Assembly (NCBI RefSeq): GCF_902706095.1
Contig: NZ_CACSJP010000001.1
Location: 186,001 to 250,000 of the forward strand
Origin: Rhizobium sp. 18065
Lineage (GTDB): Bacteria > Pseudomonadota > Alphaproteobacteria > Rhizobiales > Rhizobiaceae
Direction: 5' to 3'
Length of the DNA stretch: 64,000 bases
Made by a program: the position numbers and the translations under genes. The notes below the pieces were generated by a model that saw only the letters and a program-made list of their open reading frames with translations, was not told the origin of the DNA and ran no database searches. Shown here piece after piece: positions 32,572 to 41,063 of the stretch. Position 1 is the first letter of the stretch. Every line of letters begins with the position of its first letter.

Positions 32572-33468
32572 ATGGTTCGACCCTATCTTCCGCTCAACGC
32601 GCTGCGCGCCTTCGAGGCCTCGGCCCGGCATCTGTCGTTTACCCGCGCCGCGATCGAGCTCTGCGTCACCCAGGCAGCCGTCAGCCAGCAGGTCAAGCAG
32701 CTCGAGGACCGGCTGGGTGTTGCCCTGTTCAAGCGCCTGCCGCGCGGACTGATGATCACCGAAGAGGGCGAGGCGCTGCTGCCGGTGCTGCGCGAAAGCT
32801 TCGACCGCATCGCCGGCACGCTCGACCGTTTCGACGACGGCCATCTGAGCGAAGTGGTCAAGGTCGGCGCCGTCGGCACCTTTGCCGTCGGCTGGCTGCT
32901 GCCGAGAATGGCGGATTTCGCCCGCCGATGTCCGTTTGTCGAACTCAGGCTCTCGACCAACAACAATCGCGTCGACATGGCCGCCGAGGGCCTGGATTTC
33001 GCCATCCGCTTCGGCAATGGCGCCTGGCACAGCACGGAGGCAGAGCAGCTGTTAGAGGCGCCCCTGTCGCCGCTCTGCCTGCCGCAGATCGCCGTCCGGC
33101 TGAAGGCGCCGGAGGACCTGCTCGGCGAGACGCTGCTGCGTTCCTACCGCGCATCGGAATGGGCGTCGTGGTTTGCGACAGCCGGGGTCGAGGCCTCGGC
33201 GCCGATGAAGGGCATGGTCTTCGATACCTCGCTGGCGATGATCGAGGCCGCCCAGCAGGGGGCAGGCGTGGCGCTGGCGCCACCGCTGATGTTCCAGCGG
33301 CTGCTGACGTCGGGTCAGCTCGTACAGCCGTTTGCCATCGAGACGGGCATGGGCAGCTACTGGCTGACGCGGCTGAAATCACGCCAGCTAACCGCCGGCA
33401 TGCGGCTGTTGCAGGATTGGTTGCTGGAGATGGCGGCCGGTGAGGGTTTGCGACGAACGGCAGGTTAG
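32572..33468 (+). CDS. AmpR-like LysR-family regulator
   Basis: A 298-residue LysR protein. Its N-terminus, L-P-L-N-A-L-R-A-F-E-A-S-A-R-H-L-S-F-T, is the AmpR hallmark, and the helix-turn-helix is A-A-I-E-L-C-V-T-Q-A-A-V-S-Q-Q-V. The C-terminal effector domain spans about residues 95-290. AmpR senses muropeptides and activates ampC-type genes when the cell wall is damaged. Its position divergent from a class A beta-lactamase supports the same role. Its stop codon overlaps that of the convergent yegP-like gene by four bases (TTAG). Confidence 0.9.
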   Translation: MVRPYLPLNALRAFEASARHLSFTRAAIELCVTQAAVSQQVKQLEDRLGVALFKRLPRGLMITEEGEALLPVLRESFDRIAGTLDRFDDGHLSEVVKVGAVGTFAVGWLLPRMADFARRCPFVELRLSTNNNRVDMAAEGLDFAIRFGNGAWHSTEAEQLLEAPLSPLCLPQIAVRLKAPEDLLGETLLRSYRASEWASWFATAGVEASAPMKGMVFDTSLAMIEAAQQGAGVALAPPLMFQRLLTSGQLVQPFAIETGMGSYWLTRLKSRQLTAGMRLLQDWLLEMAAGEGLRRTAG

Positions 33469-33830
33469 CCCTCTTCGACGACCTCGGCCTCGGGCGCATT
33501 CTTCTGCACCGAGGTGGCGCAGTTCCTGGCGCTGGCCTTCGCCTTGTAGGTTTCCGAGCGCACCATGATCTCGCCATTGGCGGCACGGAAGCGCAGGAAG
33601 GTCTCGCCGTTCTTCGCTTCGTCGATCTCGAAGCGATAGCCGCTGCCGGTCTCCTGCTTGGTCAGGTCGACGATCGCGGCTGCCGGTGCATTTTTCTTGA
33701 TCGACTCGACGCAATTCTTCGCGCTTGCCTTCGAGGCATAGTTCTCCGACCACACCATCACTTCGGCATTGTAGACGAACTGGACGCGGTATTCGCCCTT
33801 CTCGGTCTTGACGATCTTGAACTTGTGCAT
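33465..33830 (-). CDS. YegP-like DUF1508 protein, two repeats
   Basis: A 121-residue cytosolic protein made of two DUF1508 units. The first is F-K-I-V-K-T-E-K-G-E-Y-R-V-Q-F...A-K-N-C-V-E-S-I-K-K-N-A; the second is Y-R-F-E-I-D-E-A-K-N-G...A-R-N-C-A-T-S-V-Q-K-N-A. Each is a small beta-alpha unit ending in a K-N-A-P helix cap. Family members are of unknown function. It is conserved in length with E. coli YegP (about 110 residues). Confidence 0.9.
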   Translation of the reverse strand: MHKFKIVKTEKGEYRVQFVYNAEVMVWSENYASKASAKNCVESIKKNAPAAAIVDLTKQETGSGYRFEIDEAKNGETFLRFRAANGEIMVRSETYKAKASARNCATSVQKNAPEAEVVEEG

Positions 33831-33943
33831 TGGCTATTCCCCCTTGGAAGCGATCGCGTCGCGGTTTATTCGAATTGCCTGCACAACTAAATAACGAGGA
33901 TTTGGAGGGGCTGCAAGCGGGGGGAAGGGTTGCAGATGAAGCC

Positions 33944-34243
33944 TCAGAATCCCTGGAACAGGAAGTCCGTGGCGGCCGTGATTTCGTCCGCCCTAGGCGA
34001 CAGGTCGGCGATGGCGGGGCCGAGTGCGGAGAGAGGAAGTGCAGAAAGACGATGCGTGGCCAAAACATAGGTGCGGTCACCTATCACGAAGCGAGGTGTG
34101 AGCGGCGCGATTGTCCAAGACACCTGTTCAATTGGGTGGAGTGGGGCAACGACCCGGGATGGGAGATCCTGCAAAAAATCGGACTGAAGATCGACAACCA
34201 ACTGGTCTTCGGATTTTAGGCGATAGACCCAAAATCGTGCCAT
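33944..34243 (-). CDS. ccdB: CcdB-family toxin with altered C-terminal tip
   Basis: A 99-residue protein similar in layout to F-plasmid CcdB: an F-W-V-Y N-terminal strand, V-D-L-Q-S-D-F, a Y-V-L-A-T-H-R-L-S-A-L-P middle and a C-terminal helix. CcdB traps DNA gyrase on DNA; in the F-plasmid protein the last three residues W-G-I are needed for gyrase poisoning. Here the end is F-Q-G-F, so W is Q and I is F. It is preceded by its antitoxin gene with only three bases between them. Whether it still poisons gyrase is open. Confidence 0.87.
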   Translation of the reverse strand: MARFWVYRLKSEDQLVVDLQSDFLQDLPSRVVAPLHPIEQVSWTIAPLTPRFVIGDRTYVLATHRLSALPLSALGPAIADLSPRADEITAATDFLFQGF

Positions 34244-34246
34244 GTT

Positions 34247-34477
34247 CTACCAGACCCGGTACTTTGCCAGCGGCAGGCCATGCTTGGCGACATATTCATT
34301 GTCCGCCTGAATTGCGTCCGCGTTCTCGATTTTCCAACGCCGCTCTTTTTCCGCCTTCACAGCATGTGCGATGCCGGCTTCGGCAGCACGCGTCACGTCG
34401 AGCCCGAGTTCATGGGCTTCCGCGACAAGCGTCTCATCCAGGGGCAGTTCGGTGGGTCTGCGGGCCTGCGTCGACAT
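34247..34477 (-). CDS. ccdA: CcdA-family antitoxin
   Basis: A 76-residue protein. The N-terminus (M-S-T-Q-A-R-R-P-T-E-L-P-L-D) would form the ribbon-helix-helix DNA-binding part. The C-terminal half (W-K-I-E-N-A-D-A-I-Q-A-D-N-E-Y-V-A) is the disordered CcdB-binding tail, and A-I-x-x-x-N-E-Y is the usual CcdA core. It normally represses its own operon together with CcdB. The ATG at 34477 is chosen over a longer frame because it matches the family length of about 72-80 residues. Confidence 0.88.
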   Translation of the reverse strand: MSTQARRPTELPLDETLVAEAHELGLDVTRAAEAGIAHAVKAEKERRWKIENADAIQADNEYVAKHGLPLAKYRVW

Positions 34478-34624
34478 GCACGGTTCTCCGGTGAAGGCGA
34501 GGCAGTGTAACGCAAGCATGGCGGAACCGGAAGCGGGAGCCGAGGGCGGCGGGCCGCCCTTGGTGCACGTGTCAGTCTTTCGCCCGTTGGCTGTACGCTA
34601 TGCCAACGGTAATGCTGATGACTT

Positions 34625-34652
34625 CACTCGTCACTCGTCACTCGTCACTCAT
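34625..34652 (-). repeat. 7-bp tandem repeats over the lepA stop codon
   Basis: CACTCGT occurs three times in tandem (34625-34645), followed by a partial fourth copy. On the minus strand the lepA stop codon (34638-34640) lies inside the second copy. Confidence 0.88.
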
Positions 34653-36461
34653 CTTCAGCGCGGCGATGAACGCTTCCTGCGGAATATCCACCTTGCCGAA
34701 CTGGCGCATGCGCTTCTTGCCGGCCTTCTGCTTGTCGAGCAGCTTGCGCTTGCGGGATGCGTCGCCGCCGTAGCACTTGGCGGTGACGTCCTTGCGCATG
34801 GCCGAGATCGTTTCGCGGGCGATCACGTTGCCGCCGATGGCGGCCTGGATCGGGATCTTGAACATGTGGCGCGGGATCAGGTCTTTCAGCTTCTCGCACA
34901 TATCGCGGCCGCGCTTTTCGGCAGCCGAACGGTGGACCAGCATCGACAGTGCATCGACCGGCTCGCCATTGACCATGATCGACATCTTGACGAGGTTGCC
35001 CTCGCGATAAGCGTCGAGATGGTAGTCGAACGAGGCATAACCCTTGGAGATCGACTTCAGGCGGTCGTAGAAATCGAACACCACTTCGTTGAGCGGCAGC
35101 TCATAGGTGAGCATGGCGCGCTTGCCGACATAAGTGAGTTCCGTCTGGATGCCGCGGCGGTCCTGGCAGAGCTTGAGGATGCCGCCGAGATAATCGTCCG
35201 GCGTCAGGATGGTTGCCTTGATCCACGGCTCGTGGATTTCCGAGATGCGCACCACGTCCGGCATGTCGGCCGGGTTATGCAGTTCGCGCTCGGTGCCGTC
35301 GGTCATGAACAGCTTGTAGACCACCGAAGGCGCCGTCGCGATCAGGTCGAGGTTGAACTCGCGCTCGAGGCGCTCCTGGATGATTTCGAGATGCAGCAGG
35401 CCGAGGAAGCCGCAGCGGAAACCGAAGCCGAGGGCGGCGGACGATTCCATTTCGAACGAGAAGGAGGCGTCGTTGAGGCGAAGCTTGCCCATCGCAGCGC
35501 GCAGGTCTTCGAAATCGGCCGCATCGACCGGGAACAGGCCGCAGAACACAACCGGCTGGGCCGGCTTGAAGCCCGGCAGCGCTTTTGCCGTCGGCTTCTT
35601 GTCTTCGGTAATCGTATCGCCGACGCGCGTGTCGGCCACTTCCTTGATCGAGCCGGTGAAGAAGCCGATCTCGCCGGGGCCGAGGCTATCGACGGCGAGC
35701 ATCTTCGGGGTCAGCACGCCGACGCGCTCGACCTGGTATTTGGCATCTGTGCCCATCATCCGGATCGTCTGGCCCTTGGTCAGCACGCCGTCGAGAATGC
35801 GCACCAGAACCATGACGCCGAGATAGGTGTCATACCAGCTATCGACCAGAAGCGCCTTCAGCGGGCCTTTGTCGCCCATCTCGCTCTTCGGCGCCGGCAA
35901 TTGGTGCACGATCGCTTCCAGCACATCGGGAATGCCGAAACCGGTCTTGGCCGAAATCAGCACGGCTTGGCTTGCGTCGATGCCGATGACTTCCTCGATC
36001 TGCTCGCGAATGCGGTCGGGTTCGGCGGCCGGCAGGTCGACCTTGTTCAAGACCGTGATGATCTCGTGGTTGTTGTCGATCGCCTGATAGACATTGGCGA
36101 GCGTCTGGGCTTCGACGCCCTGGGAGGCGTCGACGACCAGCAGCGAACCTTCGCAGGCCGAGAGCGACCGCGACACTTCATAGGCGAAGTCGACATGGCC
36201 GGGCGTGTCGATCAGGTTGAGGATATAGGTCTCGCCATTGTTGGCCTTGTAGTGCAGACGCACCGTCTGGGCCTTGATGGTGATGCCGCGCTCGCGTTCG
36301 ATATCCATCGAATCCAGCACCTGCTCGGACATGTCGCGCTCGGCAAGGCCGCCGGTCGTCTGGATCAGACGGTCAGCCAGCGTCGACTTGCCGTGGTCGA
36401 TATGGGCCACGATCGAGAAATTGCGGATATGGTCGAGGGGCGTACGGTTATCTGTGCTCAT
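34638..36461 (-). CDS. lepA: Elongation factor 4 (LepA)
   Basis: A 607-residue translational GTPase. G1 is A-H-I-D-H-G-K-S-T near residues 19-27, G2 is G-I-T-I-K-A-Q, G3 is D-T-P-G-H-V-D-F and G4 is N-K-V-D. The C-terminus holds the EF4-specific domain ending [15 protein letters not shown]. Full family length (about 600 residues). EF4 back-translocates or remodels ribosomes and helps late 30S assembly. It sits next to ccdAB without overlap. The stop codon is embedded in a 7-bp tandem repeat. Confidence 0.97.
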   Translation of the reverse strand: MSTDNRTPLDHIRNFSIVAHIDHGKSTLADRLIQTTGGLAERDMSEQVLDSMDIERERGITIKAQTVRLHYKANNGETYILNLIDTPGHVDFAYEVSRSLSACEGSLLVVDASQGVEAQTLANVYQAIDNNHEIITVLNKVDLPAAEPDRIREQIEEVIGIDASQAVLISAKTGFGIPDVLEAIVHQLPAPKSEMGDKGPLKALLVDSWYDTYLGVMVLVRILDGVLTKGQTIRMMGTDAKYQVERVGVLTPKMLAVDSLGPGEIGFFTGSIKEVADTRVGDTITEDKKPTAKALPGFKPAQPVVFCGLFPVDAADFEDLRAAMGKLRLNDASFSFEMESSAALGFGFRCGFLGLLHLEIIQERLEREFNLDLIATAPSVVYKLFMTDGTERELHNPADMPDVVRISEIHEPWIKATILTPDDYLGGILKLCQDRRGIQTELTYVGKRAMLTYELPLNEVVFDFYDRLKSISKGYASFDYHLDAYREGNLVKMSIMVNGEPVDALSMLVHRSAAEKRGRDMCEKLKDLIPRHMFKIPIQAAIGGNVIARETISAMRKDVTAKCYGGDASRKRKLLDKQKAGKKRMRQFGKVDIPQEAFIAALKMSDE

Positions 36462-36778
36462 GGCTTGCGCATATAGCAGCGGGCCGTTTCAGCGCATAGC
36501 AGGAATTTAACTAAAATCGCCAGAAACGGTGGCTTTCTTGCGCAAGCGCGGGTCGTCGCATGCGACTTTTCACCAGCCTGCACCGCCAAAATGGCCGGGC
36601 ACGGGCTTGCCCGTTCACATTGCAGATCGACGGCGCGTGCTGCGCAGGCGAATCGCAAAGCGGTTTTCTGCCAACGAAGCGTTTGCAATGAAACGAACGA
36701 AGCCGCGGCATTGCTGCTGCGGCTTCGCGAAAATTGTACGCCATTCCTGCGGGCAATGCCGCCGGAGCCGGCGCCTCG
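36462..36778. other. Gene-free region upstream of lepA with one strong hairpin
   Basis: A 317-base stretch between the lepA start and the stop of the DUF2171 gene. It holds the lepA promoter region and a strong hairpin (CGAAGCCGC...GCGGCTTCG, 36698-36727) that lies past the DUF2171 stop on the minus strand. It may end that transcript, though the T-run after it is broken (TTCGTTCGTTT). Nothing else is evident. Confidence 0.6.
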
Positions 36779-37012
36779 TTAGTTCATCGAGGTCCACTGG
36801 CTGTGCACGTCGGTGATGCTTTTCGACAGATGTACATGCTTGTCGATATGATCGACCCAGTCGAGCGGGATCAGGTGATGCTTGCCGTCCGGCGCACCGG
36901 ACCTTGTCAGCTTGATGCGGCTCTGGCCTTCAAGATGATCGACGTTGCCGACATGCGAGCCATCGACGGCAATCACTTCCATATGTTCACGGATCTGGTC
37001 AGCGGAAATCAT
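36779..37012 (-). CDS. DUF2171-like small protein
   Basis: A 77-residue protein beginning MISADQIREHMEVIAVDG. The segment H-V-G-N-V-D-H-L-E-G-Q-S-R-I-K-L-T-R is a PRC-barrel-like small beta domain, and H-L-I-P-L-D-W-V-D-H-I-D-K-H-V-H-L closes it. This pattern fits the DUF2171 family, small proteins often linked to stress genes in rhizobia. The start at 37012 is supported by AGGAGG about 11 bases upstream. A longer frame from 37171 lacks a ribosome site. Confidence 0.82.
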   Translation of the reverse strand: MISADQIREHMEVIAVDGSHVGNVDHLEGQSRIKLTRSGAPDGKHHLIPLDWVDHIDKHVHLSKSITDVHSQWTSMN

Positions 37013-37172
37013 CGGGGTTCCTCCTGAGGATGGTGACGAGTGATGGTTTTGTGTGGTCGTGTCACTTTGCGAACAAAGCGCGATGCATGGCTTTTGTTCC
37101 GCAATCCTTGCCCATCCGTTGATTTCTTTTGCCGACAGCCCGCCAGCCATAACCCGCCGGATTGACTCCATG

Positions 37173-37196
37173 ATAAGAGTACGATTATTCTCTTAT
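37173..37196. promoter_or_regulatory. Inverted repeat ahead of the XRE-cupin gene
   Basis: ATAAGAG (37173-37179) and CTCTTAT (37190-37196) form a perfect 7-bp inverted repeat with ten bases between, ending one base before the ATG. A TATAAT hexamer overlaps the right arm and start codon. It is a likely operator, perhaps for self-control by the XRE protein. Confidence 0.6.
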
Positions 37197-37197
37197 A

Positions 37198-37788
37198 ATG
37201 GAATCATGCAGCGAGCAGTTTGAACAGACAGTGGCCGAGCGGCTCAAATCGTTGCGGGCGGAACGCGGGCTCACCCTTGATGCACTGGCCGAGTTGTCCG
37301 GTGTCAGCCGCGCGATGATCTCGCGTGTCGAGCGCGCCGAAGCGAGCCCGACAGCGGCCTTGCTGGCGAGGCTGTGCTCGGCGCTCGGTGTCTCGCTGTC
37401 GGTCTTCTTCGACAACGAAGCCAGACAGGCCAGCCCGTTGGCGCGCCGGGCAGACCAGCCGCTCTGGCGCGATCCCGACAGCGGCTATCTGCGCCGCGCG
37501 GTGTCGCCCCGGGCTACCGGTTCTACGGGTACGGGCAGTGCCGTCGATATCATCGAGGTCGAGTTTCCGGCCGGCGCCGAGGTTCGCTTTCCAGGCAAGC
37601 TGTCCAGCCGCAGCCAGACCCAGCATGTCTGGGTCTTCGAAGGCGAGATCGTCATGACCGTTGGCAAGGAGGTCCATCATCTGTCGGCCGGCGATTGCCT
37701 GTTCATGAATGTCGCCGACGTGCACGGCTACCGCAATCCGGGCCTGGTCGCGGCCCGTTATGCGGTGGTCGTCAATCTGGGCTCCTAG
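37198..37788 (+). CDS. XRE-family regulator with cupin domain
   Basis: A 196-residue protein. Residues about 10-65 form a helix-turn-helix (L-T-L-D-A-L-A-E-L-S-G-V-S-R-A-M-I-S-R-V-E-R-A). A short linker leads to a C-terminal cupin (about 110-195) with H-V-W-V-F-E-G-E-I and H-H-L-S-A-G-D-C-L-F-M. This type binds a small metabolite in the cupin and represses or activates adjacent genes. The next gene, a GNAT acetyltransferase, starts 39 bases later and is a probable target or partner. The start is uncertain because TATAAT overlaps the ATG; a GTG at 37231 is an alternative. Confidence 0.88.
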   Translation: MESCSEQFEQTVAERLKSLRAERGLTLDALAELSGVSRAMISRVERAEASPTAALLARLCSALGVSLSVFFDNEARQASPLARRADQPLWRDPDSGYLRRAVSPRATGSTGTGSAVDIIEVEFPAGAEVRFPGKLSSRSQTQHVWVFEGEIVMTVGKEVHHLSAGDCLFMNVADVHGYRNPGLVAARYAVVVNLGS

Positions 37789-37827
37789 TCGTCCGTTCCC
37801 CATCAACGCCAGCATCAGGAAAATACC

Positions 37828-38346
37828 ATGACCGCCATCCGTCTGCTCGACGAAACCGAAACGCTGCGGGTCTTGCCCGATCTCTGCGAGGTGCTGGCCG
37901 ATTGCATCGACGGTGGCGCATCGGTCGGCTTCATGTCGCCATTTGCGCCGTCCGATGGTGTGCCGTTCTGGCAGGGCGTTGCGACAGCCGTCGGCCGCGG
38001 CGAGGTGCTGCTCTATGTGGCCGAAGTAGGCGGCAGGGTCCGTGGCACCGTGCAGATCGGCTTTGCCAGCAAGCCGAACCAGCCGCACCGCGCCGACCTG
38101 ATGAAGCTGCTGGTGCACCGAAGCGCGCGTGGTCTGGGTCTGGCGCGGCTGCTGATGGCGGCCGCAGAGCGAGGTGCCGCGGAGGCCGGACGCACCCTGC
38201 TCGTGCTCGACACGGCAACCGGCGAGCCGGCGGAAAAGATCTATGAGAAGCTCGGATGGCAGAGGACAGGCGTCGTGCCGGCCTATGCGCTGTTTCCCGA
38301 TGGCCGCCTCTGCGACACCACGATCTTCTACAAGCAGCTGGGTTGA
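37828..38346 (+). CDS. GNAT-family N-acetyltransferase
   Basis: A 172-residue GNAT fold. Acetyl-CoA binding motif A is V-H-R-S-A-R-G-L-G-L-A-R-L-L near residues 95-110, and L-V-L-D-T-A-T-G-E-P-A follows. A family-typical E-K-L-G-W-Q-R-T-G-V-V-P-A-Y-A-L lies near the C-terminus. It would transfer an acetyl group to an amine; the small-molecule substrate is unknown. It forms a two-gene unit with the upstream XRE-cupin regulator. Confidence 0.9.
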   Translation: MTAIRLLDETETLRVLPDLCEVLADCIDGGASVGFMSPFAPSDGVPFWQGVATAVGRGEVLLYVAEVGGRVRGTVQIGFASKPNQPHRADLMKLLVHRSARGLGLARLLMAAAERGAAEAGRTLLVLDTATGEPAEKIYEKLGWQRTGVVPAYALFPDGRLCDTTIFYKQLG

Positions 38347-38463
38347 GTGCAGATCGGGCAACGTGTACCAAAAATTGCCACGCCTGGAGCGCGGCCGTCC
38401 CCTTCTCAGTCGCAAGCCGTGTGATAGTGTCCCCCGAACCAATTTAGTTTAGGGATCAATAAC

Positions 38464-38838
38464 ATGCTTTTGTCTAAGGGTCGCTCGTTGCGGCTTGCAG
38501 TTCTGGCGTTCGCAGCAATGGTGACGGCACCGGCTTTGGCCGCGGATGTCACCTTCGTCATGAAGAACGACCATCCGAATGCGGTCGAGGTCGAGCTCTA
38601 CAGCCAGGATCGCGATCATGTCTGGCCCGGCGATGGCGAAGTCTATTATCTCGACGATGGTGAGGCGAAAAGCATATCGCTGGCCTGCGAAGAGGGTGAG
38701 AAGATCTGCTACGGCGCCTGGATTTCCGGCGATCGCGCCTCCTATTGGGGCACGGGTCCGGACAATGGCGAAACCTGCACCGATTGCTGCTACACCTGCT
38801 CCGGCGGTGAAACCCAGCAGATCAATCTGGTCGAATAA
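38464..38838 (+). CDS. Cys-rich secreted hypothetical protein
   Basis: A 124-residue protein with a clear signal peptide (residues 1-27, ending A-P-A-L-A). The mature part has six cysteines: two in the spacing C-E-E-G-E-K-I-C, then a cluster C-T-D-C-C-Y-T-C near the C-terminus. The N-terminal half V-T-F-V-M-K-N-D-H-P-N-A-V-E-V-E-L-Y reads like an immunoglobulin-type beta sandwich. No family recognised. The C-T-D-C-C-Y-T-C cluster may bind metal or form disulphides. A strong terminator follows 26 bases downstream, so it is a single-gene transcript. Confidence 0.72.
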   Translation: MLLSKGRSLRLAVLAFAAMVTAPALAADVTFVMKNDHPNAVEVELYSQDRDHVWPGDGEVYYLDDGEAKSISLACEEGEKICYGAWISGDRASYWGTGPDNGETCTDCCYTCSGGETQQINLVE

Positions 38839-38864
38839 GTTCGAATACGGCGGGGGCCGGGGGC

Positions 38865-38909
38865 AAGGGCGATTTCCAAGGTCAATGACCTGGAAGTCGC
38901 CCTTTTCTG
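38865..38909 (+). terminator. Long-stem terminator
   Basis: Arms AAGGGCGA and TCGCCCTT enclose further paired segments (TTCCA/GGAA, GGTCA/TGACC), ending in TTTTCTGTTT. It lies between the secreted-protein gene and the convergent MFS gene. Confidence 0.85.
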
Positions 38910-38928
38910 TTTGAGCACCTCAGAGCGT

Positions 38929-40173
38929 TTATCCTTTACGCTTCTCCGTGGTGAACACGGCCAGCGCCAGAACCGGCAGGGCGAGGCCGATCATCGAGGC
39001 GAGCGACCAGGCACCGGAGGCAAAGGCCCATGCGCCGAGCGCCGAACCGATGGCGCCGCCGGTAAAGAAGATCGCCATGAACAGCCCGTTCAGGCGGCTG
39101 CGCAGGTCGGCGCCGAGTTCGTAGATCGACCGCTGTCCGGTGACCAGCGTCATGGTCACGCCGAAATCGAGCAGGATGGCGGCAAAAGTCAAGAGCGCCA
39201 GCGCCAGGCTCGATCCTTCCGGTGCGATATGGGTGATCAGGAAGGCGGCGGCGACGCTGAGGAGGCCGAACGAGGTGGCCGGGCGCACGAGGCCCCGGTC
39301 CGCCAGCCGTCCGGCGATCGGCGAGGCGATGGCACCCGCGACACCGGCGAGCGCAAACAGCGCGATCCCGCCCTGGGTCAGGCCGAAGGCAGGACCCGCG
39401 AGATAAAGCGGCGTCACCGTCCAGAACAGGCTGAAGGCGGCGAATTGGTAGGCCTGGTAGGCGGCGCGGCGCTGCAGCACCGGCTGGGTGGCAAGCAGCC
39501 GGCCCATCGAGGCGATCAGTTGCAGGTAGCTGAGCTTTGCCGCAGGTGCCCGGCGCGGCAGCCGCGTCCAGAGCAGCGCGGCCAAAGCGACCATGACCAC
39601 GGCCGAAAGATAGAACACGGTGTGCCACGAGAAAAGGTGGGCAATCACGCTCGCGACCGGCCGCGCCATCATGATGCCGAGCATCAGCCCGCTCATGACA
39701 TTGCCGACGACGCGCCCGCGCACCGCATCCGGCGCGAGATTGGCCGCAAACGGCACGATCATCTGGACTGCGACCGAGCCCAGCCCGATCGCCAGCGACG
39801 CGGCCAGGAATGGCCCGGGCGTGGTCGAAAGCCCGGCGGCGATCAGGGCGAGCGTGACGAGGCCGATCATGCCGACGATCAGCCGCCGGTTCTCGATCAG
39901 GTCTCCCAGCGGAACCAGCAGCAAAAGCCCGATCCCGTAGCCGATCTGGGTCAGCGTGACGATCAGTCCGGTGGCTTGGACCGGAAGGCCGATGGCGGCG
40001 GCGATCGGCCCGGCGAGCGGCTGCGCATAGTAGAGATTGGCGGCAATCAGCCCACAGGCGGCGGCCATCATGAAGGTCATGCCGGCCGAGAGGCCAGTGG
40101 GTTGGCCAGTGGGCTGGCCACGGGATGGATCATTGGGGGCGAGCGGTTTGGCAGTGGCGGTCTGGAGGGTCAT
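38929..40173 (-). CDS. MFS transporter (drug/metabolite exporter type)
   Basis: A 414-residue protein with 12 predicted helices. The loop 2-3 motif is G-D-L-I-E-N-R-R, following P-L-G-D-L. Helix 5 contains A-R-P-V-A-S-V-I-A-H, and the pseudo-repeat loop has G-R-L-A-D-R. It fits the DHA-type efflux branch of the major facilitator superfamily. It lies 136 bases downstream of a TetR repressor gene on the same strand, a common efflux-pump arrangement. AAGGA is placed nine bases before the ATG at 40173. A near-exact P-T-G-Q duplication is seen in the N-terminal tail. Confidence 0.9.
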   Translation of the reverse strand: MTLQTATAKPLAPNDPSRGQPTGQPTGLSAGMTFMMAAACGLIAANLYYAQPLAGPIAAAIGLPVQATGLIVTLTQIGYGIGLLLLVPLGDLIENRRLIVGMIGLVTLALIAAGLSTTPGPFLAASLAIGLGSVAVQMIVPFAANLAPDAVRGRVVGNVMSGLMLGIMMARPVASVIAHLFSWHTVFYLSAVVMVALAALLWTRLPRRAPAAKLSYLQLIASMGRLLATQPVLQRRAAYQAYQFAAFSLFWTVTPLYLAGPAFGLTQGGIALFALAGVAGAIASPIAGRLADRGLVRPATSFGLLSVAAAFLITHIAPEGSSLALALLTFAAILLDFGVTMTLVTGQRSIYELGADLRSRLNGLFMAIFFTGGAIGSALGAWAFASGAWSLASMIGLALPVLALAVFTTEKRKG

Positions 40174-40274
40174 CGGAGGTATCCTTGGGAGGAAAAGACG
40201 AACGGGGGAGGGTGCAAAAATTGTGCTGAAGGGTGGCAGACCGGGGCAAGACGGATTTGGCGGGCGCTTGTTAT

Positions 40275-40306
40275 CGGCCCGTCGGCCCGTCGGCCCGTCG
40301 GCCCGT
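40275..40306. repeat. 8-bp tandem repeats between tetR and MFS genes
   Basis: Four consecutive copies of CGGCCCGT (40275-40306) lie just past the stop codon of the TetR gene at 40310. Confidence 0.9.
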
Positions 40307-40309
40307 TGG

Positions 40310-40933
40310 TCAGTCGAGCAGTCTGACCACGGCTTCGGCCGAGGCGAGCGTCTGGGCTTCCAATGCGGCCGTCTTGCCGGCGATGCGAATGCCCTGCAGA
40401 TAGGAAAACAGTGCAAGCGCCGTGGGTGCCGGCGCAAGGTCGGGCCGGATCGAGCCATCGGCCTGGCCCTCATGGATGAAAGCCTCGATCCGCGCGACGA
40501 GCCGGCCATTGTGCAGGCTGACGCGTTCGGCGATCTCGGGATCGGAAAGCGTGAGTTCGACGGCGGCGCCGATCGCCAGACATCCGCGCCGGCCGGTCTC
40601 GCCACAGGCGGCCATGGCGTAGAAACCCACCACGCGCGACACCTTCTCGCGGCCGTTGCAGGCCGAGGCCAGCGCCTCGTCGAGCAGGTCGGCGCGGACC
40701 TGCTTGTAGCGATCATAGGCGGCGATGAACACGTCGCGCTTGTCGCGAAACGCCTTGTAGATGCTGCCGGCGGTCAGGCCCATGGCCGACTTCAATTCGC
40801 TGATCGACGTGCCGTGATATCCATTCTCCGAGAAAATCCGGATGGCGGCGTCGAGCGCGTCATTCATGTCGAATTCGCGCGGGCGTCCAGGGGAGCGGGC
40901 GGGAGAATGGGCGGCGGTATCTGGGGCGGTCAT
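40310..40933 (-). CDS. TetR/AcrR-family repressor
   Basis: A 207-residue protein. The helix-turn-helix lies at about residues 25-65: A-I-R-I-F-S-E-N-G-Y-H-G-T-S-I-S-E-L, then M-G-L-T-A-G-S-I-Y-K-A-F. The variable C-terminal ligand domain follows. G-R-P-R-E-F before the first helix is typical. It should repress itself and the downstream MFS gene, binding the perfect palindrome at 40953-40968 just upstream. The ATG at 40933 is preferred to a TTG at 40945. Confidence 0.92.
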   Translation of the reverse strand: MTAPDTAAHSPARSPGRPREFDMNDALDAAIRIFSENGYHGTSISELKSAMGLTAGSIYKAFRDKRDVFIAAYDRYKQVRADLLDEALASACNGREKVSRVVGFYAMAACGETGRRGCLAIGAAVELTLSDPEIAERVSLHNGRLVARIEAFIHEGQADGSIRPDLAPAPTALALFSYLQGIRIAGKTAALEAQTLASAEAVVRLLD

Positions 40934-40952
40934 AGGCTGCGCCAATCAAATA

Positions 40953-40968
40953 GGAAACGATCGTTTCC
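40953..40968. promoter_or_regulatory. Perfect 16-bp palindrome, probable TetR operator
   Basis: GGAAACGATCGTTTCC is a perfect palindrome 20 bases upstream of the tetR start codon. It matches the size and symmetry of TetR-family operators. Confidence 0.82.
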
Positions 40969-41063
40969 AAATAGGCGCATTGATCGGAGACGTCAAGTGG
41001 CGAACGCGGTGCTTTGATTACATGGCGAACACAGCGGTCGCCATGCAGTTTCGGGTTCCTTGC

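Noticed and set aside
34371..36476. 701-codon plus-strand frame opposite lepA
   Set aside because: lepA on the minus strand is conserved over its whole length; the antisense frame is a GC-codon by-product.
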